The translations under genes were made by a program, and so were the position numbers. Shown here piece by piece: positions 16,775 through 24,195 of a DNA stretch of 64,000 bases. Location of the stretch: the NCBI GenBank assembly GCA_045222555.1, contig JBGUYY010000068.1:72042-136041 (forward strand). The letters are read 5' to 3'. The DNA comes from UBA1756 sp045222555 (GTDB lineage Bacteria > Bacteroidota > Bacteroidia > Bacteroidales > WCHB1-69). The notes beneath the pieces were generated by a model. That model ran no database searches. It was given only the letters and a program-made list of their open reading frames with translations, and had not been told where the DNA came from. Every line of letters begins with the position of its first letter. Positions within the stretch are counted from its first letter, which is position 1.

Positions 16775-16806
16775 AAAGCACCTTATTTCGATAAGGTGCT
16801 TTTTTT
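16775..16806 (+). terminator. rho-independent terminator of the tRNA cluster
   Basis: AAAGCACCTTAT, loop TTCG, ATAAGGTGCTTT: a perfect 12-bp stem with a UUCG tetraloop and a T run. It also faces the end of the minus-strand gene at 16831 and may act in both directions. Confidence 0.9.
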
Positions 16807-16830
16807 GTGCTCTGCAAGAAGCCTGTGATT

Positions 16831-18048
16831 TTACTTGATTTCTATGCCTATACCGGTCAAATGCCCTTTTTTAGTAAATGTATAGGAGATTCTCCTGCTG
16901 TTCACGGGCAGTGATGCCATGCAATCAACCACCAAGACATAGTGGTTCTTCACCCGCTCTACGGAACGCAAAACTCCGTTGACGGAGAAGTCGAACCCGC
17001 GTGATGCCAGATCTTTTTCGATATAAGCCATCATTTTGCCAATCGCGGGCACCCACTCTTCCGACACGTATGGTTCCTTCCATCCGGAACCGTACAGACC
17101 GGCATCTGTGTACAACCATCGTCCTTTGGAGTCAAAACCATCGCGTGATCCGTCTCTTCCAGTTATCAAATAATATTCCTTTGACAACTCTCTGAGACGC
17201 TTGCCTCGCCTTACCTTAGGATGAAAACGATGTATTTCGCTAATATCGCATTGTTGAATCACGTTTAGGATTCCTTTCTGTACCTGTTGGGGCAAACTCT
17301 CCCAGAAGCATGGTCCCCAAAAGAAGCCTCCTCGGATTACACATTCCTGTGACAAACCAAAGCGTTCCTTGCAGCGTCCTTTGACAAGGTAATTGATAGG
17401 CCCATTGATATTGTAGGCTATCATCTGACCTTGTGAGAGATTCAGTGAGGCTCTCCAATAATCGTCGTCGCCGTCTCTGACGACAAGGTAAGTCTGTTCC
17501 GGGTGCTGGCCGTCGTGAGGGATGAAAAAGTTGATATGCACACAAGTGTCTCCGTTTGTTTTTTGATAGAAAATGTATTGTCGGTGATATTGGTAGAACC
17601 AAGGTGCAGTAAAGGGACGTGGGATGAAATGCACTTCATCGGTAATCCGGTTTAATTCATCAACGAGCAGTTGTTCAGTGCGTTGCACCTCCATCAAACC
17701 AATAGGAATGCGGTTTCCTTCATTTTGGCTTTTATCATACATATCTTCAAAATGCATTTCCTCACCGGGCAGTGCTTCAAGGATGTAGCCGGTCACTCCG
17801 GTATCGGCATGGCATTCCAGAAAACGGGTAGCGACGAAAGAAGAACTATGGTATTGATACTTTACGGGGACATTGCTGACGACCTCTTCGATGCCCGTTA
17901 GGTGAATGGCTTCGAGACGTTTCGGGACTTGAGCGGACATGGACGCTATGGTTGTCCATAACATCAAGAAAATCATCAGGATTTGAATAAAATTCAATCC
18001 CCGTGTCTCATTCAATAGCCGTGACTCGAATTGCGAAAAGGCGGTCAT
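16831..18048 (-). CDS. exported protein of unknown function
   Basis: 405 residues from the ATG at 18048, the first start after the -7 box; an internal Met opens a hydrophobic signal-like stretch (MIFLMLWTTIASMSAQ), so the mature protein begins near residue 40. I do not recognise the family. The mature part mixes short beta-like segments with several Cys and aromatic residues (FFWGPCFWE) and ends in a small domain (RRISYTFTKKGHLTGIGIEIK). Probably periplasmic or outer-membrane associated. The region upstream of the start is a copy of that upstream of the next gene. Confidence 0.65.
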   Translation of the reverse strand: MTAFSQFESRLLNETRGLNFIQILMIFLMLWTTIASMSAQVPKRLEAIHLTGIEEVVSNVPVKYQYHSSSFVATRFLECHADTGVTGYILEALPGEEMHFEDMYDKSQNEGNRIPIGLMEVQRTEQLLVDELNRITDEVHFIPRPFTAPWFYQYHRQYIFYQKTNGDTCVHINFFIPHDGQHPEQTYLVVRDGDDDYWRASLNLSQGQMIAYNINGPINYLVKGRCKERFGLSQECVIRGGFFWGPCFWESLPQQVQKGILNVIQQCDISEIHRFHPKVRRGKRLRELSKEYYLITGRDGSRDGFDSKGRWLYTDAGLYGSGWKEPYVSEEWVPAIGKMMAYIEKDLASRGFDFSVNGVLRSVERVKNHYVLVVDCMASLPVNSRRISYTFTKKGHLTGIGIEIK

Positions 18049-18100
18049 AGGATTTGATTTCACCCCGCAAAAATACAAATAAATTGAAAATTGAGAATTG
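18041..18100 (-). repeat. duplicated upstream region, copy 1
   Basis: Promoter-containing segment sharing TTTCACCCCGCAAAAATAC followed by AATAAATTGAAAA with copy 2 at 19324-19392, plus a degenerate GCGGT/CAT stretch at the start codon. The two genes they serve are not alike in protein sequence. Confidence 0.7.
18068..18075 (-). promoter_or_regulatory. -7 promoter box
   Basis: Minus-strand TATTTTTG, 20 nt before the ATG at 18048, inside the duplicated upstream region. Confidence 0.55.
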
Positions 18101-18122
18101 AAAACTGAAAATTGAAATAACC

Positions 18123-19328
18123 CTACTCTCCGTACGTTATCGTCCTGGTTGTTCGTGCTGACAGCTTCCCGTCGATGAACTCCTCGCATTCTGTCCAATT
18201 GCCATGCTCGTCGTACTGATACTTAAACGTATATTGGCATTTCCAATTGTTATCATCTTTCCTTTCGCATGAGCCGGAATCTTGAAGGCTGTCCAGCCCG
18301 CGTGCGCCTCGAACAAAGAGAACGGGATTCCCCAGAAAGGTCTTCTGGATGACATTGCCCTGTGAATCGTATTCGTACAAGATGGTATGGATTGAAATTG
18401 TTGAACCTCTGTTATAAAAATCATAGATAGTACCTAGTTTGCCAAAGTTGGTGATGGAGAGAACCCTTCCAGCACTGTCATATTGGTATCGAATGCCAGT
18501 GGAATCTTTGGGATTGCTGACTGCACGCGGCTTTGACAAAGCGGATGTTTTGGGATAAATAGGGAGGGTGTATATGTTATTGACAGAGTAATAATGTATT
18601 ATGCTATCTATCTGATTTTCTTTGTTGTATATGTAAGTGGTGAGATGATTCATCCATCCATTAGAAAATGTGAAAATTGCGGTAGGACGGTTGCAGGAGT
18701 CGTATTCTATACCTTCCACATACTGCCAGAATAAGGTGTCGCTGTGCCCTTTTCCGGTGAGGGTCTGGTAAGCTGCAGGCATACCGTTTTTGAAGGTGTA
18801 GCGCACCTTCTGTTCTGAAAATTCCAACCGGCATCCCTTCCCCTGATTTCCCATAGGATTGTATATTTTGGGTGGGTACAGTTCTCCCAATCGCAGCTGG
18901 TATTGAGCCGCCTTCATCCTCTTGATTTGTTGCACATGGATGCTGTGTATTTCTTTTACGACTGTTTGGTGTAAAGTATCGAACGAGTATTGGGCCGTTT
19001 CTATCGGGGCTGCCTCCCATCGAAACACGGAAACTGATTGGTTGTGATGGGAGTGTTTTCTTGCATGCCACCTAACACTGTAATCTGTATAATTGGGTAT
19101 TCCGTAGTTGTATCTGACTTCTTGTATGTCCGCAATGTTGCCATTGAACACCATCGGACACTGCTCGCTCAACCACGTATTATCACTGTGGTGAGGAAAA
19201 ATATCTGCATAATGGCTTTCTCCTATAATCTGTTTGGCTTCACGCTTCAATTCTTTGTCAATCTGTGCGTTGGCAGATAGAGCGAGGGACAAAAGCAATG
19301 TATAGACGAAAAAGACTTTGCGGTTCAT
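18123..19328 (-). CDS. exported protein with YD/RHS-like tyrosine-aspartate motifs
   Basis: 401 residues from the ATG at 19328; an in-frame ATG at 19346 would lie at the expected transcription start, and the 19328 start gives a good signal peptide (MNRKVFFVYTLLLSLALSANAQ). The C-terminal 200 residues contain spaced motifs such as YQYDSAGRVLSITNF, YEYDSQGNVIQKT and YQYDEHGNWTECEEF, which resemble YD (RHS) repeats in degenerate form. Such repeats form beta-strand shells in secreted proteins, but this one is short and has no toxin tail. Function unknown. Confidence 0.7.
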   Translation of the reverse strand: MNRKVFFVYTLLLSLALSANAQIDKELKREAKQIIGESHYADIFPHHSDNTWLSEQCPMVFNGNIADIQEVRYNYGIPNYTDYSVRWHARKHSHHNQSVSVFRWEAAPIETAQYSFDTLHQTVVKEIHSIHVQQIKRMKAAQYQLRLGELYPPKIYNPMGNQGKGCRLEFSEQKVRYTFKNGMPAAYQTLTGKGHSDTLFWQYVEGIEYDSCNRPTAIFTFSNGWMNHLTTYIYNKENQIDSIIHYYSVNNIYTLPIYPKTSALSKPRAVSNPKDSTGIRYQYDSAGRVLSITNFGKLGTIYDFYNRGSTISIHTILYEYDSQGNVIQKTFLGNPVLFVRGARGLDSLQDSGSCERKDDNNWKCQYTFKYQYDEHGNWTECEEFIDGKLSARTTRTITYGE

Positions 19329-19392
19329 GGCGGTTTGGAATTTCACCCCGCAAAAATACGAATAAATTGAAAATGGAAAATGGAAAACTTAA
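19324..19392 (-). repeat. duplicated upstream region, copy 2
   Basis: Second copy of the promoter-bearing segment described at 18041-18100; the core from 19341 differs from it by only a few bases over about 33 nt and then decays into an A-rich GAAAATGGAAAATGGAAAA tail. Confidence 0.7.
19351..19358 (-). promoter_or_regulatory. -7 promoter box
   Basis: Minus-strand TATTTTTG, 22 nt before the ATG at 19328. Confidence 0.55.
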
Positions 19393-19408
19393 AATTACCG
19401 ACCTTAGA

Positions 19409-19441
19409 CAAAAAGAGGGTTCCAGCAATGCTGACACCCTC
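19409..19441 (-). terminator. rho-independent terminator after the iron-sulfur flavoprotein
   Basis: On the minus strand a stem GAGGGT...ACCCTC with an inner GTCAGC-type pairing is followed by TTTTT, 25 nt after the stop of the 1074-residue gene. Confidence 0.8.
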
Positions 19442-19465
19442 TATATTCAATAATGAACGAAAATC

Positions 19466-22400
19466 CTATTTGAAGGCGTTCTCGCACAGGCCGTCGCCGC
19501 TGAGCAACAGACGATCCATGTACGCAGGAACTTCCTTGCCCATGTACTTGTCCACGTAGATCTTGGCAAGGTACTGTCCCAGCATGAATCCGTGGCCTTG
19601 CAAGCCGACGAGCAAGCCGTGGCCCGGGTCGATGATGTAGCGCGGCTCGGTGTAGTAGCCCGCCCAGAAGGCCTGGAAGCTGACAGCACCCAGCTGCGGG
19701 ATCCACTCGCGGAACATCTCGGAGCAGATTTCGAGGAAGTCCTGGGCGTTGTACTTCAGGTTCTTGCCCGCTTCGGCGGAGTCGGTACCTGGAGAAGCAC
19801 AACCGATAATCTGGCCCGTCTCCTTGAACTGCTGTCCGTAAACGGCGGAGAAGCCTTTGTAACGGCGGCGGTCGATGAGCATGTCGAGGCATTCGCCATC
19901 CTTACCCAACATCGGCAGACGGCCGGTGATAAAGGCTTGGTGCTTAATGGGATAAAGACCTGTTTCAATACTCAACTGTTTGGCGAACTTGGCGGCCTGA
20001 TAACCTAAGGCGTTGACGAAGTGCTCGCAGTGGTACTCCACATACTCTTTGTCGTGGGTGTAAACCAGTGCCATGAAGCCCTTGGCCGTGCGCTGCACTT
20101 CCACCAAGCGGCAGTCTTCGAGCAGCACGCCGCCCTTCTCGCAGGCGAGGTGACGGATGTAGTCGATGACCTTGCCGGGCGTGGCCTGCCAGCAGTTGTT
20201 GGTGACGCAGGCAGCGCTGTAAGTCTCGAGTTTCGGGTTGAAGTAGGGAGAAATCTCCTTCTGGAAATCCTTGCGATCAACCATGTATCCGTCAGACCAG
20301 CCGAGGGAGGCCTCCAAGGACTTGTAGGTGGCTTCATCGTGGGCGAAGCCGACATAGCGGATGGGGTAGTAGCCCACATCGGTCTTGCTTTGCAACTCGC
20401 GGAAGATGTCCTGGTTGTGGTTGGCGATGTCGGCGATTTCGGGAACGGAGAATGCCGGACGGCCGCCACCGATGCAGCGCCATGAGGAACCGCGTTCGGC
20501 ATTGCAAAGCACGGTCTTCTTGCCGCTTTCAGCGAAATAGCGGAACAGGCCGCTACCAGCAATACCGCCGCCTGCCACAAACACGTCGCATTCCACCTTG
20601 CGGGTGGCTTTCTTCACGTCGGTGATAAATTCTTTCGGCAGGTCGTTGGGTTGCATCTCGTTGATGGTAAGCTGGTTGGAGAGCGGTCCACGCGGGGTGG
20701 CGTCGCCCACCACCTCGATGCCGTAACCGCGCAGCAGCTGCTTCACACGCGGGATGCAGCGTTTGCCACGGCAGGTTCCCATACCGATTCTCGTGGTGTG
20801 CTTCAGCTCGTCCACGGAGATGATCTTGCGGTCGCCGATGACCTTCAGCAGCTTGTCGAGCTGCACGTCCTCGCAGTGGCAGACGTAGGCGGGTGACTTT
20901 TCGTCCTTGGCGGCTGCCATCTGTACCTTTTCGCCAAACTTCTCTTTGAGGATGAAGCCAGTGACTTCGGTCATCTTTTCGCCCTTGACATCCAGCGCTT
21001 TCACGCGGGCCACATTGGTCTTGTTGGGGTTGACTTTGATGTTTTCCACCACACCTTCGCCCACCTTTTCGCCCTTGTCGTTGATGAGCACCACTTCGGC
21101 ACCCTTCTCCACGTGGTATTCAATGGGGAGGAAGAGCCACTCTTTCTGCAAGTTATAGCCGAAGATGGCCAAACCCGGACAGTGGGATACGCACTCCATA
21201 CAGCCGATGCACTTGTTGTAGTCGATGACCGGCACGGTGGAGGTGCTGGACTTGGTGATGGCACCTTGCGGGCAGGAGAAGGAGCAGGGGTTGCAGGCGA
21301 AGCCGTAGAGGCAGTCGGCCACCACGAAGCCCTTCTCGTTCATCCGTTCGGTGGTGGGCTTGTTGGGAGTCTCCAGCACACGGACGGGATGTTGTTGGGA
21401 GTCAATATATTGCTTGGAGATGGCGAGATAGTCGTCGTAGTTGACGCGCTTGCCCATCTGCATGGCGATTTCGAGGGCGACCTGTTTGCCGCGGAGCACG
21501 GCGCAGGTGCCTTCGCCCACGCGCACGGCGTCGCCCGCGCCGAAGGTGTTGAGACCGAACACCTGGCGGCCTTTCAGCAGCAGCTGGTTGTCGGGGATGA
21601 GGCCGGTACATATATTAATCACGTCGATGCCTTCAATGGTCTTTTCAGTACCAGGCACGGGTTTGAAGTTCTTGCATTCGGCGATGACGGCGCCGACGAT
21701 GCCGGTGTGGTCATCGTTGGGGATGGCGCGCAGCAGCACGTGTGAGGTGTAGATCGGAATGCCGAGACGGCGCACACGGTTGGCCTGCACGGGGAAACCA
21801 CCCTCGTGGTCCATGGCCTCCACGATGGCGACGACTTTCGCGCCGGCCTGCGTGGCCTGGTAGGAGGTGAGGTAGCCGATGTTGCCGGCACCGATGGAGA
21901 GGATGCGCTTGCCGAGGAGGGTGTGCTCCACGTTCATCATCTTCTGGACGACGGCGGCGGTATAAACGCCCGGTAGGTCGTCGTTCTCAAATACCGGCAT
22001 GAACGGAACAGCACCAGTAGCCACTACCAGATATTCGGCGTCCACGTAGTAGATGCTGCCGTCTTTCAGGTTCTTGACGGCCACGCGGGGACCTTCGAGC
22101 AGATCCCAAACGGTGGAGTTGAGGAAGATGCCGCTGTGGTCGTCGCCGGCCAGCGTCTTGGCGATGTCGAAACCACGCATGCCACCGTACAGTTTTTCTT
22201 TCTCAAAGAAGAAGAACTGGTGGGTCTGCATGTTGAATTGACCGCCGACGCGCTCGTTGTTGTCGATGACGATATTGCTGATACCCTGCTCGTTGAGCAT
22301 CTCACGGCAGGCCAACCCGGCAGGGCCAGCACCGATGATGACCACTTGGGTCTTGTAAATCTTCTGGGTCTGCTGTTGCGGCTCAGCGGCCTGCGGGAAG

Positions 22401-22690
22401 TAGTTCTGGGGAATCTCCCGCACCTCCTTTACACCGTCAACGGGGGTGATGCATATTCTCTTGATGACGCCGTCCACCAGCATCTGGCAGGCACCGCACT
22501 TGCCGATGCCGCACTCGAGGGAGCGCTCGCGGCCGTCGATGCTGTGGCTGTGGATGGGAAAGCCAGCCTGGTGCAGGGCTGCAGCAATGGTGTAGCCCTT
22601 GTGTCCCGTCACCTTTTGTCCGTTAAAGGTAAAAACGACTTCTTCCGTTTTCGGAATGTCTAAAATCGGATGTTCATTAATTTTATACAT
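19466..22690 (-). CDS. multi-domain iron-sulfur flavoprotein oxidoreductase (amine/imino-acid dehydrogenase type)
   Basis: 1074 residues. Domains in order: [2Fe-2S] ferredoxin-like domain with C60, C65, C68, C80; a pyridine-nucleotide-disulfide-type FAD/NAD module starting at GAGPAG (120-125) with a second nucleotide loop in SIGAGNIGYLTS; two ferredoxin-type cysteine groups (CNPCSFSCP and CIGCMECVSHCP, about 470-510); a BFD-like [2Fe-2S] domain (VCHC...GTCRGKRC, about 600-650); and a D-amino-acid-oxidase-type FAD domain from about residue 700 (VAGGGIAGSG). In other organisms these pieces are separate subunits of sarcosine oxidase, proline/hydroxyproline dehydrogenase or HcnABC-type enzymes. 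Oxidation of a secondary amine or imino acid is inferred; the substrate is unknown. Divergent from an M20 amidohydrolase. Confidence 0.85.
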   Translation of the reverse strand: MYKINEHPILDIPKTEEVVFTFNGQKVTGHKGYTIAAALHQAGFPIHSHSIDGRERSLECGIGKCGACQMLVDGVIKRICITPVDGVKEVREIPQNYFPQAAEPQQQTQKIYKTQVVIIGAGPAGLACREMLNEQGISNIVIDNNERVGGQFNMQTHQFFFFEKEKLYGGMRGFDIAKTLAGDDHSGIFLNSTVWDLLEGPRVAVKNLKDGSIYYVDAEYLVVATGAVPFMPVFENDDLPGVYTAAVVQKMMNVEHTLLGKRILSIGAGNIGYLTSYQATQAGAKVVAIVEAMDHEGGFPVQANRVRRLGIPIYTSHVLLRAIPNDDHTGIVGAVIAECKNFKPVPGTEKTIEGIDVINICTGLIPDNQLLLKGRQVFGLNTFGAGDAVRVGEGTCAVLRGKQVALEIAMQMGKRVNYDDYLAISKQYIDSQQHPVRVLETPNKPTTERMNEKGFVVADCLYGFACNPCSFSCPQGAITKSSTSTVPVIDYNKCIGCMECVSHCPGLAIFGYNLQKEWLFLPIEYHVEKGAEVVLINDKGEKVGEGVVENIKVNPNKTNVARVKALDVKGEKMTEVTGFILKEKFGEKVQMAAAKDEKSPAYVCHCEDVQLDKLLKVIGDRKIISVDELKHTTRIGMGTCRGKRCIPRVKQLLRGYGIEVVGDATPRGPLSNQLTINEMQPNDLPKEFITDVKKATRKVECDVFVAGGGIAGSGLFRYFAESGKKTVLCNAERGSSWRCIGGGRPAFSVPEIADIANHNQDIFRELQSKTDVGYYPIRYVGFAHDEATYKSLEASLGWSDGYMVDRKDFQKEISPYFNPKLETYSAACVTNNCWQATPGKVIDYIRHLACEKGGVLLEDCRLVEVQRTAKGFMALVYTHDKEYVEYHCEHFVNALGYQAAKFAKQLSIETGLYPIKHQAFITGRLPMLGKDGECLDMLIDRRRYKGFSAVYGQQFKETGQIIGCASPGTDSAEAGKNLKYNAQDFLEICSEMFREWIPQLGAVSFQAFWAGYYTEPRYIIDPGHGLLVGLQGHGFMLGQYLAKIYVDKYMGKEVPAYMDRLLLSGDGLCENAFK

Positions 22691-22756
22691 AAAAAAGAGG
22701 TAAATAATTGGTTGTCAGTATAATTTGGTTGTTTGATGGATGTGCTAAAGCAACCG

Positions 22757-22764
22757 CAAATTTA
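22757..22764 (-). promoter_or_regulatory. -7 promoter box for the flavoprotein gene
   Basis: Minus-strand TAAATTTG, 66 nt before the start at 22690, back to back with the plus-strand promoter at 22837. Confidence 0.5.
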
Positions 22765-22836
22765 GTTTTTTTTATCTAACCATCGTGCGGTCATTAAAAA
22801 AATGTTGAAAAATGTTTGAGATGTTGCCTAAAATCG

Positions 22837-22844
22837 TACTTTTG
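22837..22844 (+). promoter_or_regulatory. promoter for the M20 amidohydrolase
   Basis: TACTTTTG with TTTG at 22815-22818 as -33 element (18-nt spacer). Leaves a leader of about 70 nt. Confidence 0.6.
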
Positions 22845-22921
22845 CCGTCAGTGACTGCATCATCATATATGAAAGTTGGTTGTTTGTAAAATATTGTTTT
22901 TCAATTGAATGATTATTGACT

Positions 22922-24073
22922 ATGACATCTATTGATAATAAAAAGAAAAAAACAGATTCTCAACTTGCAGAAATCCGACACCAGCTGCACCGTTTAGCGG
23001 AACCCTCCGGCGAGGAGGTGCACACCCATACGTTCATTATGGAGCAGCTGAAAGCCTGTTCGCCTTCACGGATTCTTACTTTTGAAGATACACAGAGCAT
23101 TATTGCTGTTTTTGAGGGTGAAGAACCCGGGCGTACACTGTTGTTCCGCGGCGATTTCGATGCTGTGCGGGTGGAGGAGACGATTGATGTTCCCTACGCC
23201 TCCGAGATGGCGGGGGTAGCCCACAAGTGCGGTCACGACGGACATGCCACCATCCTGCTCGGGCTGGCTCACAGTCTGCACCAGCGGCCGCCTCAGCGCG
23301 GACGGGTGCTGCTGTTCTTCCAAGCTGCCGAGGAGACTGGTGATGGTGCGCGGCAGCTGATTGAAACGGGCGTGCTTGACCGATACACCCCCGACCGTGT
23401 CTTCGCTCTTCACAATATTCCGGGCGAGAAGTTGGGCATCGTGCTGGGCAAGCCAGGCAGTTTTACCTGCTCGGTGGTGAGCACCGACATCGTTTTGCAG
23501 GGACATAGTGCCCATGCCGCCGAGCCTCTCAAGGCGTTATCGCCCTATCCCGCCGCACGAGCCATCGCTGACAAATTGCTGTCGCTCAACAATTACGGTA
23601 TGCACAGCGACCACTATCGTCTGCTCACGTTGGTGGAGTTCAGGGTAGGGGAACAGGCCTACGGAGTGGCCGCCGGCGATGGGGTGCTGCGTTTCACCCT
23701 GCGCGCCAAAGACGACGCCTGGCTGCAACAAACCAAAAAGGAGGTACTTCAGATTGTGGACGAAGAGGTGAAAAAAGTGCCTGGACTGGTTTCCAGCCAG
23801 AGCTGGAAAGAGTACTTTGCGGCTTCTGACAACCATCCCGAGGCGATGGCGGAGGTGCGAGATGCTGCTTTGCGCAGTAGTCTGGAATACAAGGAGTTAG
23901 AACTTCCCTTCTCGTGGGGTGAGGATTTCGGACTGCTCACCCAACACTATCCGGGTGCGCTGTTCGGCCTCGGCTCCGGCGAATGCCAGCCCTCGCTCCA
24001 CCACCCCCATTTCGACTTCCCCGATGAGCTTCTTCCCATCGGCGTGCGCCTTTTCCGCGAACTGGTGCAGTAA
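22922..24073 (+). CDS. M20 family amidohydrolase/peptidase
   Basis: 383 residues from the ATG at 22922 (a TTG two codons earlier is possible but unnecessary). The metal-binding motif HKCGHDGHATILLGLAH and the acidic EETGDGARQLI are those of the HipO/IAA-amino-acid hydrolase branch of M20, which cleaves N-acyl amino acids; a dimerisation domain follows (VVSTDIVLQGHSAHAAEP). Cytoplasmic, no signal peptide. Its divergent neighbour oxidises an amine or imino acid by inference, so the pair may take part in catabolism of an acylated or peptide-bound amino acid. Confidence 0.9.
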   Translation: MTSIDNKKKKTDSQLAEIRHQLHRLAEPSGEEVHTHTFIMEQLKACSPSRILTFEDTQSIIAVFEGEEPGRTLLFRGDFDAVRVEETIDVPYASEMAGVAHKCGHDGHATILLGLAHSLHQRPPQRGRVLLFFQAAEETGDGARQLIETGVLDRYTPDRVFALHNIPGEKLGIVLGKPGSFTCSVVSTDIVLQGHSAHAAEPLKALSPYPAARAIADKLLSLNNYGMHSDHYRLLTLVEFRVGEQAYGVAAGDGVLRFTLRAKDDAWLQQTKKEVLQIVDEEVKKVPGLVSSQSWKEYFAASDNHPEAMAEVRDAALRSSLEYKELELPFSWGEDFGLLTQHYPGALFGLGSGECQPSLHHPHFDFPDELLPIGVRLFRELVQ

Positions 24074-24088
24074 TTTTCTACTTTTTTT

Positions 24089-24106
24089 AATGTGATGGTT
24101 CACATT
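24089..24106. promoter_or_regulatory. perfect palindrome, possible CRP/FNR-family operator
   Basis: AATGTGA-TGGT-TCACATT, a 7-bp perfect inverted repeat with a 4-nt centre. Its half-site TGTGA is that of CRP-type regulators, though the classical spacer is 6. It is centred about 58 nt before the transcription start predicted from the box at 24143. There is no T run after it on either strand in the sense needed for a terminator. Confidence 0.35.
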
Positions 24107-24142
24107 TCTGTTGTGAATGCGTCATTATTCAAAGAATATGTC

Positions 24143-24150
24143 TATTTTTG
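24143..24150 (+). promoter_or_regulatory. -7 promoter box for the FISUMP protein gene
   Basis: TATTTTTG, 45 nt before the ATG at 24196. Confidence 0.55.
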
Positions 24151-24195
24151 CACGTAGATGATAATTTCCTTTATAACCCCTTAAATCATATTGTC

